From: Chloroflexota bacterium
Lineage (GTDB): Bacteria; Chloroflexota; Anaerolineae; Aggregatilineales; Phototrophicaceae
NCBI GenBank assembly: GCA_023430545.1
Contig: JAEZAF010000232.1
Span: 1-5,109, forward strand
Reading direction: 5' to 3'
Length of the DNA stretch: 5,109 nt
Positions 5,009 to 5,109 of the stretch are shown piece by piece. Made by a program: the position numbers and the translations under genes. Every line of letters starts with the position of its first letter. Within the stretch, counting starts at the first letter, position 1. The notes below the pieces were generated by a model that saw nothing but the letters and a program-made list of their open reading frames with translations, ran no database searches and was not told where the DNA came from.

Positions 5009-5109
5009 ATGCGCTACACGGCGAACGGGCCGCAGGGATATTATTTTGAAGAGATCGAAGTCGGCGAGGTGCAGGTCACACAGGGGCGCACCATCACCGA
5101 AGCGGATGT
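5009..5109 (+). CDS. MaoC-family (hot-dog fold) dehydratase, N-terminus only
   Basis: The first 33 codons are present before the window ends. The protein begins MRYTANGPQGYYFEEIEVGE and continues with VTQGRTITEAD, the typical opening of MaoC-like hydratases: a 'YFEDFEVG' strand and then a 'GRTITEAD' strand leading into the hot-dog helix. Members hydrate or dehydrate acyl-CoA thioesters in the cytoplasm. The catalytic Asp/His of the family's motif lies beyond the edge, so activity cannot be judged. GAAAGG (4995-5000) lies 8 bases before the ATG and supports the start. It is transcribed divergently from the hydrolase gene, with no evident functional link to it. Confidence 0.85.
   Translation, partial: MRYTANGPQGYYFEEIEVGEVQVTQGRTITEAD

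Overview
The window looks like chromosomal DNA from a member of the Chloroflexota, probably an Anaerolineae-like lineage. This is an inference from three things: moderately GC-rich, loosely packed genes; a MaoC-type N-terminus and an SGNH-type surface hydrolase of a style I associate with that phylum; and many short hairpin repeats in the non-coding DNA with the wording 'GGGATGGC...GCCATCCCCTAC' and 'GCGCGTCCCTACAGG'. I saw no rRNA, tRNA, CRISPR array, complete insertion sequence or obvious phage module.

Layout, left to right. Positions 1-15 probably hold the first codons of a leftward gene that runs off the edge, served by a good sigma-70-like promoter at 93-121. Positions 138-236 carry two tandem copies of a hairpin repeat. 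The second copy runs into the 3' end of a leftward gene (217-912) for a small helix-turn-helix protein of unknown role. Positions 913-1402 are non-coding. They hold two G-quadruplex motifs (1097-1120 and 1257-1275) and two longer copies of the same repeat (1177-1256 and 1303-1386). A leftward MFS exporter gene (1403-2713) follows. Upstream of it lies a 420-bp hairpin-rich spacer (2714-3134) with a promoter-like sequence at its far end. Next is a leftward gene (3135-4700) for a membrane-anchored protein with two probable beta-sandwich domains and a C-terminal SGNH/GDSL-type hydrolase domain. A divergent 308-bp spacer (4701-5008) contains another hairpin element. The window ends in the first 33 codons of a rightward MaoC-family dehydratase gene (5009 onward).

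The genes do not form an evident pathway or operon. Each is separated from the next by 300-500 bp, and the exporter, the surface hydrolase and the MaoC protein look like independent units. The most distinctive content is non-coding. One hairpin family keeps its loop and 3' flank while its stem changes in a compensatory way. Direct copies of it bracket the helix-turn-helix gene, and one copy supplies that gene's stop codon. I do not see a recognisable new defence or biosynthetic system here.
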